Shown: positions 1 to 7,769, counted from the first letter of the stretch. The stretch is DNA of 27,969 nucleotides from Bacteroidota bacterium (GCA_023432805.1 JAEYUG010000066.1:1-27969); one strand, 5' to 3'. A program made the numbers and translations. Notes: generated by a model from the letters alone, not told the origin.

Positions 1-126
1 GAGGGCGTCCGTCCTCCCATGACGGACGAGGGCGTCCGTCCTCCCATGACGGACGAGGGCGTCCGTCCTCCCATGACGGACGAGGGCGTCCGTCCTCCCA
101 TGACGGACGAGGGCGTCCGTCCTCCC
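1..126. repeat. 27-bp tandem repeat array with a hairpin in each unit
   Basis: Four complete identical 27-bp copies (starting at 1, 28, 55 and 82) and an 18-bp partial fifth copy (109-126) are seen. The array runs off the left edge, so its true size is unknown. Each junction contains a perfect 8-bp inverted repeat, GACGGACG-AGGG-CGTCCGTC, for example 21-28 pairing with 33-40 around the loop AGGG. Both strands stay open: the plus frame reads MTDEGVRPP per unit, the minus frame MGGRTPSSV. Identity between copies is complete, which points to recent expansion or active homogenisation. The plus frame continues to 363 and overlaps the next gene, so I treat it as non-coding. It is not a CRISPR array, because the units abut without spacers. 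Confidence 0.95.
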
Positions 127-131
127 GAGTG

Positions 132-162
132 TTGTGAATACGGGGAGGGAGGTGTAGATTTC
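132..162 (+). promoter_or_regulatory. Putative Bacteroidota-type promoter for the beta-barrel gene
   Basis: TTG at 132-134 is followed after 20 bp by TAGATTTC at 155-162. This fits the TTG / TAnnTTTG pattern with one mismatch in the last base. Transcription would begin near 168-170 and leave a leader of about 44 nt before the GTG at 213. Confidence 0.4.
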
Positions 163-212
163 TCCCTTGCGATGGGCATGACGATGCCTGCGCTGCCGTC
201 CTCCATCCCTCC

Positions 213-911
213 GTGCTCGTGCATCGATCCACCAGTCATACAAGTGTCCGTGTACTCCTGCTCGCCGCCGTGCTGCTGGCCCTGCAGGCGACGGTCGTGC
301 ATGCCCAGCGCAGCCGGGAATTCGACATGCGGGATCTCGCACGTCCACAGGCCTTCGGCATAGGGGGCGGCATCAACTTCGGGCTGTACAGTGGGGACAT
401 CGACGAGAACAAGGAGGGATTTCCGAATACGAGTCTGTTCTGGCGTGCCGGCGCGGATGGTGTCGCCACGTATCGCCTCGGAGTGATCGGGGGCTTCTCC
501 TCCATGCACCTGCGTGCATCCTTCGGCTACCATCCCCTGCGTGCGAGCTCCGATCCCTACACGTTCGTCAACTACGTCTCGAGTGCAACGCTGGGGGTGC
601 AGTTCGACTTCTTCGTCGAAAGTCCCATGCGCGTGGTCGTGTACGCCGGCGGGGGACACATGCAGTTCCGACTCACCGCAGAGGAACACCAGAAGGGCTT
701 CATGCAGCGCATGGGCGCCACGCGCGGTACAACCACTGGTGCGATCGTATTCCCCATTGGTGTCGGCGTCCTCTGGTACGCCGGCAGGAATACCGACATC
801 AGCTACCAGTTCACCAAGATGCTCACGTCATCGGACAATCTCGACGGCTGGGTCGCCCACGTCCGCGACAATTTCCAGATGATTTCCGTGGGACTGATTT
901 TCTACTTCTGA
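213..911 (+). CDS. Predicted outer-membrane beta-barrel protein
   Basis: This 232-residue protein has an N-terminal signal peptide (hydrophobic VLLLAAVLLALQ, cleavage likely after VHA, before QRSRE). A Gly- and aromatic-rich body of alternating hydrophobic residues follows, and it ends in FYF, a typical C-terminal aromatic of outer-membrane barrels. Length and composition suit an 8- to 10-stranded barrel. I do not recognise a specific family. The start codon is GTG at 213; a second GTG at 219 is possible, and no clear Shine-Dalgarno sequence is visible. The stop codon lies one base before the ATG of the next gene, so the two are probably translationally coupled, although a hydrolase and a porin-like protein have no obvious functional link. 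Confidence 0.75.
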   Translation: MLVHRSTSHTSVRVLLLAAVLLALQATVVHAQRSREFDMRDLARPQAFGIGGGINFGLYSGDIDENKEGFPNTSLFWRAGADGVATYRLGVIGGFSSMHLRASFGYHPLRASSDPYTFVNYVSSATLGVQFDFFVESPMRVVVYAGGGHMQFRLTAEEHQKGFMQRMGATRGTTTGAIVFPIGVGVLWYAGRNTDISYQFTKMLTSSDNLDGWVAHVRDNFQMISVGLIFYF

Positions 912-912
912 C

Positions 913-1716
913 ATGACCGCTTCACACAGCACCTTTCCGATCGACATCGGCGGTGTGACCCTACGCGCGCGTCGCATCGATGCCGGTCCCGCCGCCGCCG
1001 CGCATCCCCATCTCGTCTTTCTTCACGAAGCACTCGGCAGCATCGCCCAGTGGAAGAGCTTTCCCGACGAGCTCTGTCGCGCCGTACACTGCCACGGTCT
1101 TGTCTACGAGCGCCAGGGTCACGGTCACTCCGACGCGCTCACCGCTGTGCGCACGATGGATTTCTACACCGACGAGGCGGGCGTCGTCCTGCCCGCCGTG
1201 CTCGCCGCCTGCGGCATCAGCCGCCACGTGATCATCGGCCACAGCGACGGTGCCACGATCGCCCTCATGTACGCCTCCCTGTTCCCGCAGCGACCCGAGG
1301 CTGTCGTCTCCATCGCTGCACATGTGATGATCGAAGAACGCACCCTCGACGGCATCCGCGCCGCGCGCACCGCATGGCACAGCACCGACCTGCGCACGAA
1401 GCTCCGCCGCTACCACGGCGCCAACACCGACGCGCTGTTCGCCGCATGGGCAGACACCTGGCTCCGTCCCGAATACCGTGCATGGAACATGTACGCACAA
1501 CTCGAACGTATCGAGCGTCCCCTGCTCGTGCTGCAGGGCGAGATGGATGCCTTCGGCAGCAGCGCCCAGATGGAGGCGATCCGCGCGCGCGCGCGCGGGA
1601 TCTGCCGGGTGGAGGAACTTCCCGGCTGCGGACATGTGCCCATGGTCGAAGCCCGTGCAACGACGATCGCCCTGTGCGGAAGCTTCCTCAGCGACCATGC
1701 GGGTGTGCACGCCTGA
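913..1716 (+). CDS. Alpha/beta-fold hydrolase
   Basis: This 267-residue protein has the complete alpha/beta-hydrolase signature. The oxyanion-hole region is FLHEALGSIAQWK (about residues 36-48). The nucleophile elbow is GHSDG (109-113, Ser111). A likely catalytic acid is Asp212 in GEMDAFG and the catalytic His is His241 in GCGHVPM. There is no signal peptide, so it should be cytoplasmic. The HEALGS..W motif resembles lipase/esterase or C-C hydrolase-like members (MhpC/BphD relatives), but the substrate cannot be read from the sequence. It starts one base after the stop of the preceding barrel gene. A strong inverted repeat overlaps its stop codon. Confidence 0.9.
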   Translation: MTASHSTFPIDIGGVTLRARRIDAGPAAAAHPHLVFLHEALGSIAQWKSFPDELCRAVHCHGLVYERQGHGHSDALTAVRTMDFYTDEAGVVLPAVLAACGISRHVIIGHSDGATIALMYASLFPQRPEAVVSIAAHVMIEERTLDGIRAARTAWHSTDLRTKLRRYHGANTDALFAAWADTWLRPEYRAWNMYAQLERIERPLLVLQGEMDAFGSSAQMEAIRARARGICRVEELPGCGHVPMVEARATTIALCGSFLSDHAGVHA

Positions 1717-1731
1717 TATCCCGCAGGCGTG
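1708..1731. terminator. Hairpin overlapping the hydrolase stop codon
   Basis: CACGCCTG (1708-1715) and CAGGCGTG (1724-1731) form a perfect 8-bp stem with an 8-nt loop. It sits between two convergent genes and spans the stop codon at 1714-1716. There is no T-tract, so it could be a bidirectional, U-less terminator or just an mRNA 3'-end structure. Confidence 0.5.
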
Positions 1732-1757
1732 ACGGATCTCCCCCATCCCCCGAATCC

Positions 1758-2513
1758 CTACTTCTGCTGCATCGTGGTCGAGATCCGCTCTTCGAGCGTC
1801 TGGTCGCGCAGCGTGCAGCCACGCGCGTTGTTGCCCTGCACGACGACCGAGACGCTCACCCAGGCCCGCTCGACACCCTGCTCGGCGTACCGACCGAGGG
1901 TGTACGTAAGCATGCCGTGTGAACGCTGTTCGCTGTTGTCGAGCCCGAAGATACCGGGATACTCGCCCCACTGGGTGATCTGCGAAGGCAGGTAGCCGAC
2001 GCTGTCGAGGGTGGCGAGCACTCGGCCGTCGCGCTCGTCGTGCAGTCGCAGGATCCACGAACAGGTGTCGTGCACGGAGTAGTGATAGACCCAGGCCTCC
2101 TGCTGGAGGTGGAGTCCCCGCCAGAGCGAAAGCACTGTCGCCTCGTCGAGATCGAAGGGCCTGCTGCGGCAGACAGTGCCCATCTGCTCGGGCGCGACGT
2201 CGACGGGTTCGACGGCGTAGGTCAGGGCCTCGATCGCAGCACTGTCGCGCAGGGGCAGGCACATTTCGCCGAAGGAGCAGCAGACCGACACCGAATCATA
2301 CATGACACAGTAGGTCCGGTAGCAGTAGCTGCGTTCACGTATGCGTGTGGTGGTGTCGCTGCCGCCGAACTGTGGAGCGGCGGTCGCCTGGCGGGATCCG
2401 GCAAGCTCGAAGGTCCCGGCAGCTGCCACGAACAGGATGCAGGCAAGCATGCGTGTACAGCGGGGGAGACGCGCAGCAATGGCGCGTCGTATGTGTGTGG
2501 CAAAGCAATGCAT
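1758..2513 (-). CDS. Cys-rich secreted protein of unknown function
   Basis: I do not recognise this family. With the ATG at 2513 the protein is 251 residues. A basic N-terminus and the hydrophobic stretch MLACILFVAAAGTF (about 22-35) form a signal peptide. The open frame extends upstream to 2681, but that part is Arg/Ser-rich and lacks a signal, so the internal start is preferred; an AGGGA lies just upstream of it. The mature region begins with clustered cysteines (SYCYRTYC, then VCCSFGEMC), with further Cys in GTVCRS, HDTCSW and RGC. This suggests disulfides in the periplasm or outside the cell. The C-terminal half is rich in beta-type residues. It converges with the hydrolase gene and diverges from the PH-like gene. 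Confidence 0.7.
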   Translation of the reverse strand: MHCFATHIRRAIAARLPRCTRMLACILFVAAAGTFELAGSRQATAAPQFGGSDTTTRIRERSYCYRTYCVMYDSVSVCCSFGEMCLPLRDSAAIEALTYAVEPVDVAPEQMGTVCRSRPFDLDEATVLSLWRGLHLQQEAWVYHYSVHDTCSWILRLHDERDGRVLATLDSVGYLPSQITQWGEYPGIFGLDNSEQRSHGMLTYTLGRYAEQGVERAWVSVSVVVQGNNARGCTLRDQTLEERISTTMQQK

Positions 2514-2692
2514 CGTCCCTTGACTCCTTCCCCTTCCACGGCGTCCGACACCACCGGTGCGCGGTTCACTGCGCGTGCTCCCGCGTCGTGCGACAAGCAT
2601 GACGACCGGCGGCGACTCTGACGTTGTGGAAGTATGATTCAATCTCCGCAAAGCAGATGAAAAAATCCAGAGAAAAATCACGAAATTTCATC

Positions 2693-3097
2693 ATGGACAT
2701 GGAACCCGGTTTTGAGAGGATCAGCGTGCCGTTCACGCTGTCGGAATTGTATCAGGGATTGGCCGAGGGCGATGGCATTCTGCGCATCGAGCCGGATGCG
2801 CTCGTGCTCGAATTCCAGGTGCGTGACGCCATCTTCGGCGTGTTGAAGACGGAGATCAAGGAGCTGCGCATCCGCTTCGAGGATATCGACACCGTCGAGA
2901 TGCGCAAGCGCTGGTGGTCGCGCAGCCTGCGCCTGCGCACGCATTCGCTGCGCGTGGCGGCGGCGATTCCCGGCATGAAGGGGGGGGATGTCGTGATCCG
3001 CATCAAGCGGCGGGACCTGCTCGCCGCGCGTCTCGCCGTCTCGCGCCTGGCGCTGCTCATGTCGGAAGCTCGTCTGCGCCGCATCGAGGGGTGGTAG
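2693..3097 (+). CDS. Small PH-like domain protein, hypothetical
   Basis: This is a 134-residue protein from ATG 2693. Upstream in-frame starts at 2624 and 2657 would add a Lys/Ser-rich, AT-rich stretch that looks like leader DNA. The body alternates short beta segments (ILRIEPDALVLEFQV, IKELRIRFEDIDTVEMR, LRLRTHSL, DVVIRIKRRD) and ends in a helix (LLAARLAVSRLALLMSEARL). This pattern resembles bacterial pleckstrin-homology-like domains. There is no signal peptide or membrane segment. A run of eight G residues lies at 2980-2987 inside the gene. It is followed by tex with a separate promoter. Function is unknown; the PH-like assignment is from pattern only. Confidence 0.65.
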   Translation: MDMEPGFERISVPFTLSELYQGLAEGDGILRIEPDALVLEFQVRDAIFGVLKTEIKELRIRFEDIDTVEMRKRWWSRSLRLRTHSLRVAAAIPGMKGGDVVIRIKRRDLLAARLAVSRLALLMSEARLRRIEGW

Positions 3098-3136
3098 GCA
3101 TGGGAGGCTTCCGCACGGGGAGTCGCGTGTGCGCGA

Positions 3137-3168
3137 TTGTTCCACATCCCTTCATGCGCGTATCTTGA
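3137..3168 (+). promoter_or_regulatory. Putative promoter for tex
   Basis: TTG at 3137-3139 and TATCTTGA at 3161-3168 are separated by 21 bp and fit the Bacteroidota -33/-7 pattern with one mismatch. Initiation near 3175 gives a leader of about 36 nt to the ATG at 3211 and argues against the upstream in-frame ATG at 3172. Confidence 0.4.
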
Positions 3169-3210
3169 GGGATGTCCTTTCCGTTTCATCCATCCCACCT
3201 CAACAGACAC

Positions 3211-5514
3211 ATGATCGACATCCCGCAGCTGCTGGCCGAGGAGTTTTCGCTCGCGCCCTGGCAGGTGACCAACACCCTCGCGCTGTTTGCCGAGGGAGCG
3301 ACCGTGCCCTTCGTCGCACGCTACCGCAAGGAACGCACGGGCGAACTCAATGAAATCGTACTCCGCGATCTGGGAGATCGTTTCGCCTATCTGACCGAAC
3401 TCGAGGAGCGCAAGGCGGTGATTCTCGCCTCGATCGACGAACAGGGCAAGCTCACGCCCGAACTGCGCACGGCGATCGAACGCTGTCTGCAGAAGACCGA
3501 GCTCGAGGATCTGTACCTCCCGTATCGGCCCAGGAAGCGCACGCGTGCGACGATCGCGCGTGAAAAAGGACTCGAGCCGCTCGCGCTCTCGATTCGCGAG
3601 GCCAATGTGCAGGGAGCGCCTCCGGTCGATCTCGACGCGCTGGCGGCTGCGTTCATCGATGTGGAGAAGGGGGTCGCCGACACGCGGGAGGCGCTGGCGG
3701 GCGCCTCCGACATCCTCGCCGAGGAGGTCGCCGACACGGCCGACCATCGCGCCTGGATCCGTGCGTACTTCATCGAGAACGGCATGTTCATCTCGCGGGT
3801 CAAGGACGAGTTCCCCACAGGCACGACCAAGTTCGAGATGTACCGCGACTACCGTGTCCGTGTGCGCGACATCCCCTCGCACAACATGCTGGCGCTGCGC
3901 CGCGGCGAGGCCGAGGGTGTGCTCTTCTTCGATCTCGTCTTCGAGGAAGAGGTCGTGCATCGGTATCTGGCCGATCACGAGATCCACGCACCACATGAGA
4001 ACGTGCGTGCGTTTGTCGCAGCGATGTTGAAGGATGCGTTCGAACGGCTCATGCGCCACACGCTGATCGGCGAAGTGCGTCTTGCGCGCAAGCAGGATGC
4101 CGACCTTGCGTCGATCCGCACCTTCGAGGAGAATCTCCGCGAGTTGCTGCTGGCGAGTCCCGCCGGCATGAAGCCGACACTCGGCGTCGACCCCGGCTTC
4201 CGCACGGGATGCAAGGTCACGGCCATCGATGCGACGGGCAAATTCCTCGAGTACGCTGCCATCTTCCCCCATACCGGTGAAGGCCGCAAGGAGGACGCCG
4301 CGCGCACGCTGCGGCGGATGATCGAGACGCATGGCATCGAGCTGATCGCGATCGGCAACGGAACGGCAGGGCGTGAGACCGACGCGTTCGTGGCCGAGGT
4401 GCTCGCGACGATGAAACGTCAGCCGGTCAAGGTCATGGTCAACGAAAGCGGGGCGTCGGTGTACTCGGCCGGGGATACGGCGATCGAGGAATTTCCGGAT
4501 CTGGACATCACCGTGCGGGGCGCGATCAGCATCGGACGGCGTCTGCAGGATCCCCTCGCCGAGCTGGTGAAGATCGAGCCGAAGTCGATCGGCGTCGGAC
4601 AGTACCAGCACGACGTCGATCAGAAGCTGCTCAAGAAGAAGCTCGACGAGACGGTGGAGAGCTGCGTGAACTACGTGGGGGTCGATCTGAATACGGCCTC
4701 GAAGGAGCTGCTCAGCTACGTCGCCGGCATGACGCCCGCGGTTGCGAAGAACGTCGTCACCTATCGCAATGAGAACGGGGCCTTCCGCACGCGGAAGGAT
4801 CTGCTGCAGGTGCCACGCTTCGGTCCCAGAGCCTTCGAGCAGGCGGCGGGCTTTCTGCGCATCCGCGAAGGCGCGCATCCCCTCGACAACACGGCGGTGC
4901 ATCCGGAGAGCTACCACGTCGTGGAGGCGATCGCCCGCGATCTCGGGGTGGAACTGGCACGCATCGCCGAGGTGAAGGACAGGCTCAAGGGACTGAACCT
5001 GAAGAAGTACGTCACCGAAACCATCGGGGAGCCGACGCTGCGCGACATCCTCGCCGAGCTCGAGAAGCCGGGCCGCGATCCCCGCGCGGAGTTCCGCTAT
5101 GCGACGTTCAAGACGGGCATCAACGATCTGACCGATCTTGCTCCCGGCATGGAACTCGAAGGCGTGGTGACCAACGTCGCCAACTTCGGCGCCTTCGTCG
5201 ACATCGGTGTGCATCAGGACGGCCTCGTGCATGTCTCGCAACTCTCCGACACCTTTGTCTCGGATCCACGTACCGTCGTCAAGGTCGGGCAGATCGTGCG
5301 CGTGACGGTGCTGGAGGTGAACGCGCCGCTCAAGCGGATCTCGCTCAGCATGCGGAGGAATCCCGACGCACTCAAACGTCGTGGTGGGGATTCCCGTGGT
5401 GGGGATTCCCGTGGTGGGGATACGCGCGGAGGGGGCGACCGCAGCCGCGATCGGAAGCAGCCGCCATCGTCATCGTTTTCGATCGACGATTTGAAGAAGA
5501 AGTTCGGGAAGTGA
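3211..5514 (+). CDS. tex: Tex family S1 RNA-binding transcription accessory protein
   Basis: This is a 767-residue Tex protein, near the usual family length. The N-terminal Tex helical domain begins LLAEEFSLAPWQVTNTL and contains the hallmark PFVARYRKERTG. The YqgF/RNase H-like domain starts about residue 324 (LGVDPGFRTGCKVTAID). Helix-hairpin-helix segments begin about 493 (LNTASKELLSYVAGM). The S1 domain spans about 646-715 (VTNVANFGAFVDIGVHQDG). Tex binds nucleic acid and associates with transcription and RNA metabolism in the cytoplasm. The tail after the S1 domain carries repeated RGGDS units encoded by a 15-bp tandem repeat, then ends SIDDLKKKFGK. The start at 3211 aligns with known Tex N-termini better than the upstream ATG at 3172. 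A strong hairpin follows the stop. Confidence 0.97.
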   Translation: MIDIPQLLAEEFSLAPWQVTNTLALFAEGATVPFVARYRKERTGELNEIVLRDLGDRFAYLTELEERKAVILASIDEQGKLTPELRTAIERCLQKTELEDLYLPYRPRKRTRATIAREKGLEPLALSIREANVQGAPPVDLDALAAAFIDVEKGVADTREALAGASDILAEEVADTADHRAWIRAYFIENGMFISRVKDEFPTGTTKFEMYRDYRVRVRDIPSHNMLALRRGEAEGVLFFDLVFEEEVVHRYLADHEIHAPHENVRAFVAAMLKDAFERLMRHTLIGEVRLARKQDADLASIRTFEENLRELLLASPAGMKPTLGVDPGFRTGCKVTAIDATGKFLEYAAIFPHTGEGRKEDAARTLRRMIETHGIELIAIGNGTAGRETDAFVAEVLATMKRQPVKVMVNESGASVYSAGDTAIEEFPDLDITVRGAISIGRRLQDPLAELVKIEPKSIGVGQYQHDVDQKLLKKKLDETVESCVNYVGVDLNTASKELLSYVAGMTPAVAKNVVTYRNENGAFRTRKDLLQVPRFGPRAFEQAAGFLRIREGAHPLDNTAVHPESYHVVEAIARDLGVELARIAEVKDRLKGLNLKKYVTETIGEPTLRDILAELEKPGRDPRAEFRYATFKTGINDLTDLAPGMELEGVVTNVANFGAFVDIGVHQDGLVHVSQLSDTFVSDPRTVVKVGQIVRVTVLEVNAPLKRISLSMRRNPDALKRRGGDSRGGDSRGGDTRGGGDRSRDRKQPPSSSFSIDDLKKKFGK
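5380..5422 (+). repeat. 15-bp tandem repeat encoding RGGDS in the tex tail
   Basis: The unit CGTGGTGGGGATTCC occurs at 5380-5394 and 5395-5409, with a third, diverging copy from 5410. Each unit encodes RGGDS, so copy-number change by slippage would stay in frame and lengthen or shorten a disordered RGG-like tail. Confidence 0.9.
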
Positions 5515-5557
5515 TGCAAACGAAACGCGGAGCCGAAGGGCTCCGCGTTTCGCATCA
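5512..5557. terminator. Strong hairpin between convergent tex and protease genes
   Basis: CGAAACGCGGAGCC (5521-5534) pairs perfectly with GGCTCCGCGTTTCG (5539-5552) around a GAAG loop. TGATG (5512-5516) and CATCA (5553-5557) can extend the stem across a 4-nt bulge. It includes the tex stop codon and lies 24 bases from the stop of the convergent gene, so it probably terminates both. No long T-run follows. Confidence 0.8.
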
Positions 5558-5580
5558 GGGACGACTGCCGAAGGGGGAGA

Positions 5581-6507
5581 TCAGAGCCGCACGACTCCCG
5601 CCGCAAAGTCTATTTCAAAGGAACCGAGCTGCTCGAGAATGTCGTTGCCCAGGAGGGCGGGATTCTGGCTTTCGGTGAACTGCGAGAACACCGGAAGCAT
5701 GCCGATGTTGAACGACACGCTGGTCAATTCCCGCTTGCCGAAGCTGAGCGTCGAGGGCATGGTCGCAGAAACCTTCTTCGATGTGCCGTCGAGGGCCTGC
5801 ACCATGCGGGCGCTACCCGGTCGCGCGCTGAGTCCGCTTGCGCGCAACGCCTCGAGACTCACAAACGATTCGGGCGATCCCGTGTCGAGGAGGAATTCCA
5901 GGGGCTTCCCATTGAGTGTGCCGCTGACGAAGGGAACGTTGTTCCTGACGGTGATTGGAATCTCCACCTTTCCCTTCATCGGTGTGCCTTTGCCTTTGAG
6001 CATCAACGTGGGCTTGCCCGACGCACTCTTGAATGAGAGCGCGACGACGTCGGCGCGGCGCAGCAGATCGGTGCCGAGAATGCCGATGACAGCACGGTCT
6101 GCAACACGGGGAAGCGCGTCGGAAACACGTACGGTGGCCGACGGGAATGCGAGTCCGCCGATGACGAGCTCGGGCATGGTCACCATGCTGTGGGGACCTC
6201 CGAGCGTGATGCCGAGTCCGCCGAGCGCATAGTGCCAGTCGTGCAGGGATGGCTCGAGAGCACTCTGTTCGGGACGGATGTCGAGATTCTTCGGGACGAT
6301 GGCGCGGGAGACGACCGTCTTGCCGGCCGCAAAGTCAACGACCATCCATCCCTCGTCGGTAGCGGCGAAGAGGAAGCCGTCGACGTATTCAAGATGCATT
6401 TCACCGCGAACCGCAGGGGCATCAGGGGTTGCAGCGGACAATCGCAGGGAACAGGTGAGAAGCAGGGCCGCGAGCGCGGGCGCAACGAGAAGCATGCGCG
6501 TGTTCAT
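5581..6507 (-). CDS. Secreted retropepsin-like aspartyl protease
   Basis: This is a 308-residue protein with a signal peptide (MLLVAPALAALLLTCSLRLSAA). The C-terminal half has a full retropepsin-like active-site loop, FLLDTGSPESFVS (Asp208-Thr209-Gly210), and the second family motif ALLGNDILEQLGSFEIDF near the end. The N-terminal half looks like an older copy of the same fold: VVDFAAGKTVVS (about 56-67) stands where DTG would be, followed by VIGILGTDLL (140-149). So one active site seems intact and one degenerate. The start at 6507 is supported by GGAGG seven bases upstream. It lies 95 bases downstream of the alkaline phosphatase gene on the same strand. Likely a periplasmic or surface peptidase; activity is inferred. 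Confidence 0.88.
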   Translation of the reverse strand: MNTRMLLVAPALAALLLTCSLRLSAATPDAPAVRGEMHLEYVDGFLFAATDEGWMVVDFAAGKTVVSRAIVPKNLDIRPEQSALEPSLHDWHYALGGLGITLGGPHSMVTMPELVIGGLAFPSATVRVSDALPRVADRAVIGILGTDLLRRADVVALSFKSASGKPTLMLKGKGTPMKGKVEIPITVRNNVPFVSGTLNGKPLEFLLDTGSPESFVSLEALRASGLSARPGSARMVQALDGTSKKVSATMPSTLSFGKRELTSVSFNIGMLPVFSQFTESQNPALLGNDILEQLGSFEIDFAAGVVRL

Positions 6508-6602
6508 GGAGATCCTCCAAAGTGACGGAAAAAACGACGCAGGTATTCCGTCATACGAGGCTTCCCCCGGAAAGATTCATGCACGCACACCGGCGTGCCG
6601 GC

Positions 6603-7736
6603 TCAGCGTTTCCCCGTCACCTTCCCACGCAATTCAATCAATTCCTGCAGCATCCGACCCACTTCGTCATTGCGATGGAGTCCCCCGAAACGATCGGCCC
6701 CCGGTCCGAACGCAAACAGGGGCACCAGCGACGCGGTGTGGTCGTCGCTGCTCCATTTCGCATGGAGATCCGAGCCGTCGGGGTTGCGTCCGAAAAGGCT
6801 CAGACCGCCGGTCTCATGATCGGCGGTGACGACGACGAGGGTGCGTGCGTCTCGAGCTGCGAAATCGAGTGCAGCGCCGACGGCGCCGTCGAAATCGCGC
6901 ATCTCGCGGAGCATCTGTTCGAAGAGATGGTCATGCGAGGCCCAGTCGATCTGCGATCCCTCGATCATGAGCACGAACCCCTGCTCGGCGTGCTCGAGCA
7001 GGTCGAGGGCGGTCTGCGTGAGATCGCACAAGGTATAGGAACGTGCCCCGGCGACCGGCAGACCATCGTCGGCCAGCAGCATCAGCAGCGGCATGGTCAC
7101 CGATGTGTCATGTCGCAGAGCGACGGCATACCCCGCCTCGCGCATTGCTGCGGCAAGGTTGCGCCCGTCGTCGCGCGAGCCACCCGCGCCCACCGGCAGG
7201 AACCACTCCCGCCCGCCACCGATGATCACGTCGGCGCGTCCCTTTGCGATCTGGGCCGCGATCTCCGCCTGCTTTTTCCGCGAATCGACGTGCGCCATGA
7301 ACGACGCCGGCGTCGCGTGTGTCACACCGCTTGTCACCACCACGCCCGTGGCCATTCTATGCCGGCGTGCCTGCTCGAAGAGCGAGACCAGCGGTCTGCG
7401 CGCCGAGTCCATGCCGATGAATCCATTGCGCGTGCGCACTCCCGTCGCGAGTGCGGTCCCACCGGCACCGGATTCGGTCACCAGGTGCGTGGCCGAACTC
7501 GTCAGCAGGAATCCCCCGACCGGCATGCGTGTGAACTGCGAGTGGCCATCGGCCAGATGCAGCGCCGAGAGCTGGGCGGGACCCATACCGTCGCCGATCA
7601 GCAGAATGATGTTGCGTGGCGGCTCCCCGGTCTGTGGTCGTGCAACCGTGCATGCCGGTGGCATGAGGAGTGAGATGAGAAGGAGGATGCCGACGGATGC
7701 GGCTGTATGGCGGGGGAGGACGGACATGCAGTTCAT
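6603..7736 (-). CDS. Alkaline phosphatase (PhoA-type superfamily)
   Basis: This is a 377-residue exported phosphomonoesterase with the metal-binding motifs of the alkaline phosphatase family. They are LLIGDGMG (Asp49), the nucleophile loop TESGAGGTALATG (Ser89), TSGVTHATPASF (about 135-146), MIEGSQIDWASHDH (257-270, with Glu259, Asp264, His268), VVTADHETGG (302-311, Asp306-His307) and DDHT (His333). The N-terminus has a hydrophobic signal (VGILLLISLLMPPAC); the Cys is not in a good lipobox. The residue before the nucleophile is Glu rather than the Asp of E. coli PhoA. Start is ATG 7736 or the in-frame ATG 7727; neither has a clear ribosome-binding site. It would release phosphate in the periplasm or outside. 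Confidence 0.94.
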   Translation of the reverse strand: MNCMSVLPRHTAASVGILLLISLLMPPACTVARPQTGEPPRNIILLIGDGMGPAQLSALHLADGHSQFTRMPVGGFLLTSSATHLVTESGAGGTALATGVRTRNGFIGMDSARRPLVSLFEQARRHRMATGVVVTSGVTHATPASFMAHVDSRKKQAEIAAQIAKGRADVIIGGGREWFLPVGAGGSRDDGRNLAAAMREAGYAVALRHDTSVTMPLLMLLADDGLPVAGARSYTLCDLTQTALDLLEHAEQGFVLMIEGSQIDWASHDHLFEQMLREMRDFDGAVGAALDFAARDARTLVVVTADHETGGLSLFGRNPDGSDLHAKWSSDDHTASLVPLFAFGPGADRFGGLHRNDEVGRMLQELIELRGKVTGKR

Positions 7737-7769
7737 GACGTGGGAAAGGGTCGGGAAGCTTCCACGCGA

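Noticed and set aside
1..126. CRISPR array
   Set aside because: Units are directly abutting with no spacers, and no cas genes are present.
1..363. Coding frame MTDEGVRPP-repeat protein running from the window edge to 363
   Set aside because: Its non-repeat part is low in information, overlaps the signal peptide region of the beta-barrel gene, and the repeat is better explained as a DNA hairpin array. A real gene upstream cannot be excluded.
961..2262. Open frame of 433 codons on the minus strand
   Set aside because: It crosses the alpha/beta hydrolase, whose catalytic residues are all in place, and overlaps the Cys-rich gene in another frame.
2752..5241. Open frame of 829 codons on the minus strand opposite tex
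   Set aside because: It lies entirely over tex and part of the PH-like gene, has Arg/His/Asp-biased composition typical of antisense frames in GC-rich DNA, and shows no recognisable domain.
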